This document shows, piece by piece, positions 36,101-48,148 of a DNA stretch of 64,000 nt. The notes below the pieces were generated by a model. The model saw only the letters and a program-made list of their open reading frames with translations. It was not told the origin of the DNA and searched no databases. Positions within the stretch are counted from its first letter, which is position 1, and the number at the start of each line of letters is the position of its first letter. Both the position numbers and the translations under genes were made by a program. The stretch is from Apostichopus japonicus. Taxonomy: Eukaryota; Echinodermata; Holothuroidea; Aspidochirotida; Stichopodidae. Where the stretch lies: assembly GCF_037975245.1 (NCBI RefSeq), contig NC_092580.1, positions 30,806,001 through 30,870,000 on the forward strand, given 5' to 3'.

Positions 36101-39100
36101 GAATCTATTCTAGTTCCTGTCAACAAAAAATAGCTTGCTATTACTGTACTGTGTTGAACCTTATATAGCAAGGTTATTGGATACATGATGATATTATACT
36201 GTATGTATGTATTACAGTGAAGCTAACACCAAATATACAGTAACTGTTACCCGGATAAAATTTAAACTTCAAAGCTTCATATAACCCACTTGATACAAAC
36301 TCCACACAACTTGATCTACAATTGTATAATATATATATTTTTATCTATAATTTTTTTAAATATTTTAATACAACAGCAAAGTCTTATCAATGTCAAATAA
36401 AACTGTGGAGGTTTTTTTTTTATTTTGTTGTTGAAAGATTTACATGGGAAAATTGGGAATACCGGTATTTAAGTGTGAATCCAAGGTTCCCATCTTTTCA
36501 TGACCAACACCCATAGGAGAAATATTTTGTTAATCCATGTTCTTTATTTGTAAATTTAACAACAACAAAAGATCAATAAAATAGGTGTTAAACATGTATA
36601 CCGGTGTTGACCACCTACTAAACAGTATAATCAAATGGATTACTTCCCATCTGGTACAGTATGTTTGACCATGAATAAAGATTTCAATGTCACAGTGCTT
36701 ATCATCAATACCTTAACTGTGAAATTTACACAAACTATTTACAAGTGTTCTCAAGGATAATTGTTAACAAGAGTATGTACAGTAAATATTTGATACGAAT
36801 ATACCGACAGTATACTTTTCCAACAAAGCTACATATGACTAATATCGATAAATTCAGTACCCCAATATTAAAACATCTCTCTGGATGTCAACTCTCCTTG
36901 CAAAACTTAAATTAATATTAACTGAACTTGTAGAGCCAGCAGATATTATGTCTTTGGTCTCCAAGTTCCTGCAAATTTACTAACTCTTAAGTTAAGGTTA
37001 CAATGGATCAAACTAAGACAATTTAAGACACCCACGTGTCCCACCATGCAAGATTTTTTTTTTTTTTTGTTTTTTTTTTAGATGAACAAGCTGTGGTAAG
37101 TTGTCCGAAAAGACAAAACTGCAGCAGAGCTGCAAAATCCCCTGTAGCAGGGCTGAATCAGTATCAAATAATCTCAGCCACCCAGATGAACAAGCTCTTT
37201 TGGATTCCATTACCTGCAAATTTCCAAAACTTACGGTTTATCCTTACTTAATATGAAAAAAAAGAGATATGGTAATTATTGTTAAGCAATGTGTCAAAAA
37301 TATGTAGCTGGGAGTGGGGGACTGGGGGTGGTGGGACAAGGGACAAATTCTGTGATGTGCAGATTAACACCATAGGCACTGCTGGGTGGCTGATATTGTT
37401 TGATACTGATTCAGCCCTGCTACAGGGGATTTTTCAGCTCTGCTGCAGTTTTTTCTTTTCGGACAACTTGCCAAGCCAATTGCATTATAATCCTGCTTCA
37501 ACTGAAACCTAGCACTGAAACACCAATGGTTACAATTTTACTGCATTAAATGCTTTAATCTTATTGTTGTCTTTTCAATGATGTTTTTCTCTTTATTCAC
37601 CTGGTAATACCCACTACCACAATTACCTTCATGTATATTACCCTTTAAAAACTCCTGCTAAAATATCTCAGACAGAATCAATTCCAAAATTTCAACTTTG
37701 GAAAGCAAAAAATTAGCCTTGTAAAAGATTCCGCTTTTCATTGCATAAATCATGACAATGAACCCCCAGGTTTTTGCATCCTATGGTAGGTTAAACATTT
37801 TACTCCTTTACGTCACACCTTCCGGGCAGTCTATGTAAGCAGTGATGTAATGTTATCGATTTACAATACCAGTTGTAGAACCTGCAAATACATTATACAG
37901 AAATATATCCAATTTGCCCAACAGTATTTATCAATATCAAAACAGGACACACTAGCTCAAACAATGGGTGCAACCTTGGAACCTTGGAACTAACTTAATA
38001 CAAAGGAACTGCTAATTCACTGTTTACGAAGCACTTTTGGGAACCACTGATGACGTAGATAAGAAACTTGACTACGTCAAACTGTACACTTGTTCAGCGT
38101 ATTCCAAACAAATATCTCTATTGTTTAGCTTGAACTTCAACTATGGAAATGCAGTTTGGTGTAAAATTCTTTTTTCCCCCCTTTTCTTTTTGTTCTAGGA
38201 ATAACCAGCCAAGAGAACAAATTTCTATCAATAGGTTAATTGTGGAAATATATAATGATTCACCATTGGGAAAATTTTTAAAAACTTAAAAAAAAAATTT
38301 AGTCAACAAGCTTATTAATTTAACAAACCACAAAAACAGAATTAACACAATTATTCCCAAAGAAAACGTGTTTGTACTGTAATATAGGAATTGATCTCAA
38401 ACTTGATATGCATATTCACAACACAACAATAATTGATATAATTGTACTGGGCATAATAACATGTATTACAGTGCAGGTTTGAAACTCTAGACATAAATTG
38501 GTCTTCCTTAAAAGGTGAAAAACATGCATGATGATCTGTTCTTCAGCTGACAATCCTAGCATAGAATGACTGATGTACTACACCAATGTTAACTATCGCC
38601 AAACTATACTAGCATACAGTGACATGTATACAACTTTTTCATTATCAGAATGACAATTCACATTCATAAATGAGCACTAATACCAAAGAACTTGTGCTTC
38701 TGAAAATGACTTGAAGTTGTCCTGATGTGTTGCTATTGATGCACAGGTTATTCCTTGAAAGACCTACCTTGCATTACCTTTACAGAACTTTTCAATCCAA
38801 AGTCTGGACTAGAATCTCTAGATAACAGCAGGCAATCAGTAACTACCTACTCCTACTGTACAGTACTTCCTGGTACTGAGGTTTGTACAGTACAACTCGG
38901 AATACAGTTCGCAAAGAGATAGGGGAGATCATCAATTTTCAAATTTTGCTTATTATCAAATATTGAAACTACTGTATGTTGGTTCTTTGTACAAAGTATG
39001 CTATGCATTTCTGTTGTAAATCTGCAACAATTACTGTATGTTCATTTTGCAATGCAGTTTGCTCTGTTACGCATAGCAGATAACTCATTCCATATACTGT

Positions 39101-42100
39101 ACAGTAGTGTGCTAATCATGTAGACCAGTGCAGATCAAGACTATAACTTGTTTCATCCACAGATGCATATATGAATAAATCCGGAAGCATTTGTGCACAG
39201 GTTTACCTCCAGTAGTACTTAATTTTATCCAGTATTGCATCACAAAATGCCATGCAATAATGTACAATTGTTATGCAAATTCATGTATTTAAGCATTTCA
39301 GTGTTTAAGAAAAGATACCATACTCTAGTAATTTATAGGAGACAGAAAGCCAGGGTCTACTAAATAATTTGAACACTAAATAATTCCCAGACTTGGAACT
39401 TTACTCAACCCTGTAGGTACAGTACAGTTCCTTCATCATGCAAGTCCTAGTCAGGTTCTAGTACCTAAGATCTACAATGACACAGCAAACTGCTATATAT
39501 GGTACCAAGCATGTATACTGTACAACAGCTGCATTGTAACAGGAATGAAAGGTGGTCAATAAACAGGAGGTTAACTTCCCCTAAAACCAATATCACACAT
39601 CCTTCCTGTGTTGTTCCCTGTTGTAATTCCTGGTGAGAACCCCATCTTGTTTACCAGACTCATAAACCAGGGATGTGTTGTTCAGAAAGTATGGTAACTA
39701 GCTGCAAGTTATATTTACGTCTAAAGAAATGATTCCCCGCATAGAGTGTACAGCATGAAGTAGAGTTTCATATGCTTGAATAATATGCAATGGCTTTTAA
39801 AGGGACAACTAGTGTTTCAATACCCATTATTTAATAATGGGTACATGCCGATATTATATAAAATGATTCTTTCATCAGAGAATCGGCAATATACCTATTA
39901 AAGATTACAAGCAACATACACTCAATGCTATATACTGTAAGGTCTTTATTGACTTGATACTGATATTCATTGAAATTCATTGCAACACCTACACTATTCA
40001 TCACCAACTGATAGTGAAGCAGGTTACCAAACTATTCCATTGATAATGTGTTTAATTAATTTAGATGGAAAATGGCAAATGTTCTGTGAATGTTATACTT
40101 TTACAAACCTATTCTAAACTCTAATGTTTAAGCATGAAAAGAGTGCTATATGTAAATCCGGTAAAATCATAAATAAAAATGATAATAATAATAATTTGAG
40201 CTAGGTCTTTGTTTCACTGTTTTCTCCATGGTACATATCGTCCTAGCGAAAGTCAATTTTTCTTACATGTTTTGTTTTTCTCTACTGCACCATAACAAAT
40301 TATAAATTATGCAAATTACTTTAGTACTGATATGCTGGTTGACAAATGACTTTCTTCTGGGCAAGAAGTCAAATGTTGCAATTGTAGACAATTCTTACAA
40401 ACGCTCTCAAAGTCTCATCTTTGTTGCAACAATAGGAGACATTTATAATTGAAATATTTTTTCACATAATATAACAAACAATGAGCGTTACAAGTGCTTG
40501 GCCTCGGCCTAGTTTGTGTGAGTTGGTAACTACTATAATAGGTGGAATGTACCCCTCCCAGAGTTTTTCAGTTGTATCTATCTAGTAGGGGATTTCATCA
40601 ATGGCTTGATCATGTTTTACCAGAATGAGGGCTTATAATTTAGCTTGAAAGGTCTTGAGTCAAAACTCCAAAAAGCTGTAAGCAAGGAAAAACTTACTGT
40701 ACATGAAGTCACACATTAAAGTTTATACAAAGTAGAGAATGATCCAATAAATGGCTGCAATAATTCAGGAGTCATGACAATGCTTCAAATACACAATATT
40801 CATATATAAAATATTGTGCTGGAGCAATCTTTTCCAGTTTTGTGAAAGATGTGTAAATAAAAACTGCATAGAATATGAAAAGTGGCCACAATTTGAAAAC
40901 TAGCTTACTCTGTCTCTGAAGCCTAGTACCAGCTAGTGCAAGCACATATGCCTAGTACATTACCTGAATTGATATCAAACCAAAACTTGACAACGCCCTA
41001 AGTTTTTCTAATGATCAAGGCCAACTGGAATAACTCAGGTGGTTGGCAAGAAATTCGACATGGTATTTGATTTTCGACTGAAAGTTGAAATCTTTTGGCT
41101 AGTTTATGATTTAAAACAAACTTCTGATGACAGGTCAGAACTAAGGATGACAGGGTCTGAATTATGTAAACAAAATTAAGTGGCAAGTAGATTCCAGTGA
41201 TTGATGTAGAAATATTTTGTCTTGAGTATTAAACTTGCCACGGAATATCAAATTAGGTTTTTCCTAGCTGCCATAAAAGAATATCATTCAAAGCAGCTGG
41301 AATTTTTAAGTCTGTTAACTTTAGATGATGAAATCTGAAATCCAAAAGTTTGTGGAATTTCTCCAATTGTAAAGACATTACATTTAGCTAAAATTGCATA
41401 TATACACAAAAATGGCTGGACACCTACAGTAAATCATGGTATTGTAATGACAATAAAGAGCTGGCATTATTGGCTACATTATTGTTTGATTGAATCATGT
41501 TATATCACCTATTTTCAGTCATTTTTTGGTATTGACTTTGAAGTTGCATTCACCATTTCACTCACAAGAAACAGTGTTTCAGTTTCTTAATTTACATGCA
41601 ACACTGAATATTTGGATGTCTTTTAAGTGTTACAACTATCAGTTAAACTGATAAACTATTGTTAAAATTTTCTTAAAATGTCAACAGTATCATTTTTTTG
41701 TTTGGTGGTAAGGGTAAGTATATTTCTTTGCGATTCACTGAGATGTAAGCCTAGGCGAAAAAAGGACACTACGTTACTTTATTGACTAATTGTGGTCTTG
41801 CTTTACCCATCCTGCCAACTGTTAGAACTAAGTTTGTAGTCTAGGCCCTACGTATCGAAAATAGAGTAGGCTAGAGAACAAGCAAAGAAATACCATCACT
41901 GCCTGTAGGCCTAATTTAGGCTATCATCAAGTATCAGCCATATCTGCCAAGAAATATATATCTAAGTTGCATTGAGTCAACGTTATTATATTGGCGATGC
42001 ATATTTGCAAGATGGCTTCTGTAGTGTTAAAATATAAGTAGCAGCTAAATATAGCTTTTGGTTTGCAAGGCCAAGGCTCCTAAGTAACCAAAGCCTAACT

Positions 42101-42700
42101 TAAAAAGTTACACCACAGAGTACATGTCAGTAGCCTACACTAACGTTATATATAGTCTGACGTTGGCGTTACTTCTACTAGTGTACTGTACCTTTGTAAG
42201 TGTAACGTTTGGCCTAACTTGTGAAAGATCTGAGGTTGATATTAGCTCCTTTTACGACTTACTTTTAGTAAATTATGTTAATAAAGCAATTCATAATATT
42301 TAATCATACCTTTAAAAGTTTGTGCGCTTGGATGATTGTGCTGTTACTTAAGTAAAACTTCTTTAGGGTCGTGTTCTTCACTGAGAACGACGAGAAAGCT
42401 CTTCTTATCTGGACTTCATGTACAGTATGTACTGGTTTCGTAATCAAAACTAGCCTTATGTATAGCACTAGCACTCTATGCTGTATGTATAACAGGGTGA
42501 ACGACAGAAGGTTGTTACTGCGCACGCCCAAGTACTTATGCAGGCATTTAAATCAAAGTTTAGGCGCTCTTCAAAAACGACGAGAGAGGTGTTTGCCCTG
42601 TGGGTAGCTTACCGCAGACCAAAGAACTATCATAATATTGCATTATTTTGCATCTTTAGCACCCTACGTTTACCAAAATATTTCGAAGGGGGAGCGGACC
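33101..42700. other. 9.6-kb gene-poor region
   Basis: No recognisable exon chain. The open frames are short and AT-rich; one at 33350-33523 has a coding-like look but no partner. Contents are a short tandem repeat near 33163-33205, a hairpin-type inverted repeat at 37098-37469, poly(T) at about 37051-37080, and many GTACAGT/ACTGTAC words between 35300 and 39550. Confidence 0.5.
37098..37469. repeat. 88-bp inverted repeat with 196-bp spacer
   Basis: Arms at 37098-37185 and 37382-37469 are reverse complements with only a handful of mismatches by eye. Shared blocks include AAGTTGTCCGAAAAGA, CTGCAGCAGAGCTG, ATCCCCTGTAGCAGGGCTGA and CAGCCACCCAG. The left arm is bracketed by a direct 12-mer GATGAACAAGCT (37081-37092, 37185-37196). 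It could be a MITE with long arms or two opposed copies of a repeat. Confidence 0.8.
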
Positions 42701-43155
42701 TATGGCAAGCCGTTTTAACATTTACCTCGCAATTAGACTGAAGTCGAATACATTTCACTTAAGTGGAATTCAATTTCACTTAAGCAGAATACTATTTAAC
42801 TTAAGTGGAATTCTATTCCACTTAAGCTTAATTGTATTTTACTTAAGCTGAATTCATCAACTTGTCACTGCATTTTACTTAAGCTAAATTCTATTTCACT
42901 TAAGTGGAATTGCATTCCACTGAAGTGGAATTGTATTTCACTGAAGTGAATTGTATTTCACTTAAGTGGAATGCATTTCCACTTAAGTGAAATAGAAATG
43001 TCCATTTCCACTTAAGTGAAATTGAATTCCACTTAAGTGGAATACATTTCACTTAAGTGGAATTCCATTTCACTTAAGTAGAATGTATTCCACTTAAGTA
43101 GAATGTATTCCACTTAAGTCGAATTGCGAGGTAAATGTTAAAACGGCTTGCCATA
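42701..43155. mobile_element. MITE filled with AAGTGGAAT palindromic repeats
   Basis: 455 bp, with inverted termini of at least 34 bp (beginning TATGGCAAGCCGTTTTAACA) and a 6-bp target duplication CGGACC at 42695-42700 and 43156-43161. The interior (about 42735-43125) is almost entirely variants of CACTTAAGTGGAAT, itself a palindrome around CTTAAG, repeated more than 20 times. No coding content; superfamily not identified. Confidence 0.85.
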
Positions 43156-44297
43156 CGGACCTCCCCTGGACGGCCTTAAGGGATGTTCCGCCGGCTAGGG
43201 GTTGATAGCTTTAAAAAGATTTTAAAAAGTGTTGAGGTCAAAACCACAGCAGATACGAATTTGTTGATATTTTGTGAAAGCATTTTGGCAAGTTGCAACA
43301 ATGATATTTAGCTCACTTATTCGCAGAGAGGAATAATATTTCTACTAAAAGCTGCAATTTAATGAAATTATAAATACAGAGATTCTTGACAGCTGAGCAA
43401 CATTCCAAATGTACTTGGTTTCAAGGTTAATCAACAAGGATATTTCAATAGAATAGTAAAGCTTTTGATTGAGAACATATGCGATCAACTCCTGTGAAGA
43501 ATCGAGGAATTAGCCTGTCAAAATAGGTTACACTCAATCACCCATACCTTAAGTTAGGAATTCGGAACAAGATATTGAAACTCAATTTGCTTTTGTTTAT
43601 TTCAATACTATTCATTTTCATGTGAGTGTCACAATTTTGCAAGCGGAATATTCCCCTTTTTTAAAATCTTATGCAGCATTTACACTAGGCCACGTTCTCC
43701 ACGATTCCCACAATTTGAGAGAATCGTGAGGAGCGTGGGAGGTCGTGTGACAGAATCGTGGTGGTCTTGAGGGAACTTGGTTGAATCGTGATGATCGTCA
43801 TGAACGTGACAAAACTTTTGACAGTCAAAAATTTCCCCACGATTGTCCCGATCTGAGACCAAACCGTGAAAGCGCGTGAAAGAACGTGGGAATTATCGTA
43901 GTACAGCTGAACTGAGCGTAACAGAGCGAAACATACCTTGGTGCACTATCGCAGGGGATCTTGCTGGATTTTGAAACACGATTTCCTCAAGTTTCACTAC
44001 GATCCACTACGTGAGGAACACGCTCTACTACGATTCGTCAAGATGCTTTGAGAAGCGTGAGTAATTTATTCACGCTCTGTTACGATCTGCTGCGGTCGCC
44101 GCGTTTGGCTCCCACGATCTGACACGTTAGGTTAGGTCCCCGCACGATTCCGATTTTGCATATGAAAGGGCCCCCACGCTCTCCAAGTTTCATTGCCATT
44201 TGAGCGCTTCACACGAAAACATCTGTCCTTTGAGACCAGCTATAGCCTAGTTTCTTTTATTTGTCTTGTGTTTTAGGACCAGGTTTAATCCTACAAA

Positions 44298-45148
44298 ATG
44301 GCGCCAAAGAGAGGAAGGAAGATCACTGCCAAAAATGGCAAGGCTTCTCCGCCTCCTCCATCACCGTCGGTAAGAGAAGTCCAAGCGGAAGTCCAAGGGC
44401 GGCGGAAGCACTTTTAATCTGGGGGGGCACCGACATCAAAGGGCACTTTGCAGAAATTCGATTGGACTTATGCAGCCTTATATATAGTACCCTTTATAAC
44501 TCTTATTGTATTATCTTATTTGCGTATACAAATCACTCCATCAACGCCCCCCCCCCCCCCCTTCAAGGAAAATATGCATATATACTAGCACTGCAATATC
44601 CAATGTGCAAATTGGGAAACAAGGATTATGTTAATATCTTAACAAATTTTTCCCTTTCGAAATAGCTTTGAGCTTGACCCACAGAAATTCATTAAAAGTC
44701 AGGGGCGTAGCCAGGATTTGCAAAGTTGTATGCCCGACTATCTGAGCGGAGCGCCACCATCGGTTGGCGCGGAGCGTACAAGAAAATTTTTGGTTTTACA
44801 AACCCCTCAGATGGCCGGAAACGGCCCTTCCCGAGTGTTCATTCTGGTTCCCTGGCCTCTTGCTAACTTGAGACACCTCAATTTTTATGTAGAAAAAGGG
44901 CACATTTTTAACCTGAGGAAAAGTGGGGGGGCACGTGCCCCCTGTGCCCCCCCGGTTCCGCCGCCCTTGCGGAAGTCCATTCAAATCCAGCGCCAAGATC
45001 TCCTTCTCAACCCCCAGAGAAAGAACTCCCAAACATGACACCATCGCAGGAAGAGCTTTCCGACATGCCAACTTCACATTGTTTCTCTGGAACGAATGAG
45101 AGAGTGGCCCCGGCCTCCTCTTTATACCCCAATCGGGATTCAAGCGTG
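44298..45148 (+). pseudogene. interrupted Pro/Ser-rich reading frame carried by the transposon
   Basis: After a good acceptor (TTGTCTTGTGTTTTAG, 44275-44276) comes an ATG at 44298. The 5' part, 44298-44393, is 32 codons, basic and then proline-rich (MAPKRGRKITAKNGKASPPP). It is cut by the hAT insertion at 44394-44969. The same frame resumes at 44978 and runs open to a possible donor at 45148/45149, rich in Pro, Ser and Glu. The codons flanking the insertion are GAA-GTC on both sides, the duplicated target. No known domain is recognised; it may be an accessory protein of the host element or a captured exon. The interruption makes it non-functional as it stands. Confidence 0.5.
44394..44969. 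mobile_element. nested hAT-type non-autonomous element
   Basis: 576 bp with inverted ends CAAGGGCGGCGGAA and an exact 8-bp target duplication CGGAAGTC at 44386-44393 and 44970-44977. It contains an internal AGGGGCGTAGCCAGGATTT block (about 44700), which looks like a second hAT terminus, so it may be a composite. Open frames within it are shadows. Confidence 0.85.
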
Positions 45149-45574
45149 GTAATTTTAGTCAAATCGTGTACATAAATCTTAGGAGATCTTAACAGAACTT
45201 GATGAACCTGAGGGACCTCAACAGAACTTAGCAGAACGTGGCAGAACGCGAGAGCTTATCGTGGTGATCGTAAGATAACTTGAGGGAACGTAATGAAAAT
45301 CGTCGCAGGCCTTGACCGGAAGGCACTGGTTTCCTAGCAAGGAGTTATAAATCTTAACAAAACGTTTGAAAGCGTCTGAAAGCGTGGAAAAAGAAAAAAG
45401 AAAACATTAATATATCGTGGAGCTCCACGCTTTTTGAAAATCGTGGCGATCGTGGGAATCGTGGTCTAGTGTAAATGCAGCATTAGCCCCTCCTACCCCA
45501 CGTACAGGTAGCATACGCCCATTAAAAGCCCCATTGACTTACACACTAAATCACAAAAGTAATGTGGTCTCTAA

Positions 45575-45811
45575 AGCCCGGGTCACATCTGAGCGATTCA
45601 ACAGTACGCGATTCAACTCGCAATACAATTGAAGGTTGAATCGCGTAGTTAGACACGGGTATCAACTTGTTGCGCAATAAAAGTTGCGCCGTCGATTTGC
45701 AATAGAGCAATGTCCTAATCAGCGCAACTTCTCAGAAGCAACTTTTCTGTTTCGCGTGATTTTAGTTGCGAGTTGAATCGCGTGTTGAATCGCGCAGATG
45801 TGACCCGGCCT
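45575..45811. mobile_element. Harbinger-like MITE
   Basis: 237 bp, ends AGCCCGGGTCACATCTG and AGGCCGGGTCACATCTG (complement of right), followed inward by inverted GCGATTCAAC motifs. Flanked by TAA at 45572-45574 and 45812-45814, a TWA-type 3-bp duplication. No coding content. Confidence 0.8.
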
Positions 45812-46277
45812 TAAGTCTAGATAGAAGTTTTCACTAGCTAAACGCTATACCCATCACCGGATAGCTGACAAATTGGCCTTTCATGGTACCATCGATTTTC
45901 CGTATCATGACCGTGAAGATTTTTTGCTATCCGAGCCGGAAGTTTCCGTCACTTGTAAACAAACCTCTTCACTCAGTGGTAAACAAATTTCCTACGCTGC
46001 TCATGGGAGGCCTAAATGGGTCTAAAATTGCCTCAATTGACCCAATTTTCTCACCACATGTACTTCCATTCATGCTCTTCAACATGCAAGCCACAAAAAA
46101 CTAGATTTAGATTGATAACAGGTCACAAAAGATGTTCTCCCGCTGCTTTTTGGCACTTTTCCTGAGCAATCGAGCGGATTGATATAGACTCTAATAGGAG
46201 TATGCCACCTACATACATAGTGGTTTCACCCATACTGTTGACTGATCCCTTCTGATCTCTCTTTTTTTTCGGGTGTT

Positions 46278-46890
46278 ACTAAAACGAATGACAATTGCGT
46301 TACACATAACGAATGACAATATGTTGTACACATTAAAAAATTGCGTTGACTAAAACGAATGACAGTAATGACAGCACAGACATTTGCTTCAACCGGATAT
46401 CACAGTTAAAAGTTCGTGGGTATCTAGATCTATTAAAGTACGGACAAGATAAAAACGCACCTTATAGTAAGCGAAATTGTAAGTTTGATTTTAAAAAGTA
46501 AATTGAACGTCATTTTTCCGATATTAATTGTTAGATACTAACAATACTATAATCTTGAAACGTCTTCAGTTATCTTTCTATATAAATCTACAGAGGTAAA
46601 AAGCACAGCACTCAAGCTCAATCTCACACAAAAACTTTCCCTGTGGTTTCTATCCGTAAATTACACCAAGACCCTGCAACCACGTAACATGCGAATTTCC
46701 TCAAATCATTTTTGCGCAGAAAACCAATAACAGCAGTTTACTCCACTCCGTTAATCATTTTATCTCTTCTCAACACTGTCCTTCGTTGTCATTCGTTGTC
46801 ATTCGCTGTCATTCGCTGTCATTCGCGAATGATAATTAACCCTGTACAAAGTCAATTGTCATTCGGTCATTCGCTGTCATTCGTTTTAGT
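46278..46890. mobile_element. inverted-repeat element built on ACGAATGACA
   Basis: Ends ACTAAAACGAATGACA and its complement TGTCATTCGTTTTAGT. The left flank has three ACGAATGACA units and the right flank at least five TGTCATTCG units. A clean target duplication is not visible, so the exact borders are uncertain. No coding content. Confidence 0.65.
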
Positions 46891-48145
46891 TTGTCCCCTT
46901 TTTTTCTACTAAAGAAGCTGGGGACTTTGCAGACATTATTTTGCACAGTTGCATACTACGTTTGGCATTGTATATGGTTGTCACAAATTCACAGTACACC
47001 AGTATACTTTGTTCATGTATAAATGCAGATATGTTCAAGCGATTGTTTTCATGCAATGAAAATATCCTAATAATTTGGTCTCATTCAATAAAGATTAATA
47101 TAGACCCTTTGGCGTTCCACATGAATAGGACTTGTGTCCCAGACATGAGAGGTATGTCACGTACCTACTTCAATTTCTATAGTGTGCAACGTATTACATC
47201 GGATGAATACGGAGTGAGCTGAATGACAGGGTAAACCTTAACTAACATAATCGAAATCACTTGGCATATCTACAATAAAAAAAAAATACCCCATCGTTTG
47301 GACGGTTTTTTCTCTACGACGTTCTCAAGGTATCATTCATTACCCTAACGTTTTTGGTGAAATATTTAAAGCAATAAAGCAGCATGATGCGGTATACTGT
47401 AAGAGTAATTTGATGTCTTCTGTCAGTGCGAATGGGACAGATTTTCAGAACTGGCACATGCTTCTCGTGGAACTGATCCTCTATGTACGTAAACTACATG
47501 CATGTATGCCTAACCATTACGGAGATATATGATTGATATATGATTTTTGGATTATGAATGGCAGTGATAGTATGATGGTAACTCACAATTGATTTAGGCC
47601 TAAACACTAAATCTACAAAATTATGCGTTCTCGTAATTCTGGTTAAGGTTTCCTTCTGGCCCAATGGACTACTTGCTGAACAAGTATAGCAAATCCAATT
47701 TTCTTTTAAGTTTTAGCAATGTATCACCAATTACCGTGTAACTCCTCATGACTGAGTAATGTGAATATACGGCTACGATGTAAATATACGGCTACACCAC
47801 TTACCTTGTTCAATGTGCAGAACCCTCCATGTGCGAACTACTCAAATCCTTGTTTTCACTATCCTTTTCAAATTTCGCCTAAGCTGAATTATAAACACAC
47901 ATTAACACAGACTGAAGTCCATCATGATGGCTCAGTTCATCCCATTCAGTTTTGACAGGTTCCAAACAATCATGTTATTATGTATATCTTTACTTTAGAA
48001 ATCAGCCCTTTAACAATAAATGAGCAATAACTGCCATTTATAACAAGCTCAATTTTTCCACATGACAAAGGCTTTAAAATTAATCTTGTTATAAATTTGA
48101 TGCATTTGTATCCAGGTGAAAAGAAAACAACTTTTTGCCATCTAG
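46891..48145. other. POLR1G upstream region
   Basis: About 1.25 kb with no recognised exon. It should hold the POLR1G promoter and an untranslated first exon, because an acceptor (AACTTTTTGCCATCTAG) sits 3 nt before the POLR1G ATG. No TATA box or strong donor could be singled out. Confidence 0.4.
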
Positions 48146-48148
48146 GAC

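Larger units (their letters stand above)
43677..45477. mobile_element. inverted-repeat DNA transposon, split by a nested insertion
   Basis: Termini CATTTACACTAGGCCACG (left) and CATTTACACTAGACCACG (complement of right), flanked by the 3-bp duplication CAG at 43674-43676 and 45478-45480. CWG/TWA 3-bp duplications suggest the PIF/Harbinger superfamily (inference). Both subterminal regions repeat AATCGTG/CACGATT words, as expected of transposase binding sites. Total 1801 bp, of which 584 belong to a nested element and its duplicated target. Confidence 0.75.

Noticed and set aside
37013-37219. 68-codon minus-strand frame with a poly-Lys run
   Set aside because: The Lys run is just the poly(T) tract read backwards; the rest is one arm of the inverted repeat.
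44718-45143. Overlapping open frames of about 106-115 codons on both strands
   Set aside because: They start inside the nested hAT element and cross its border, so they are by-products of the insertion.
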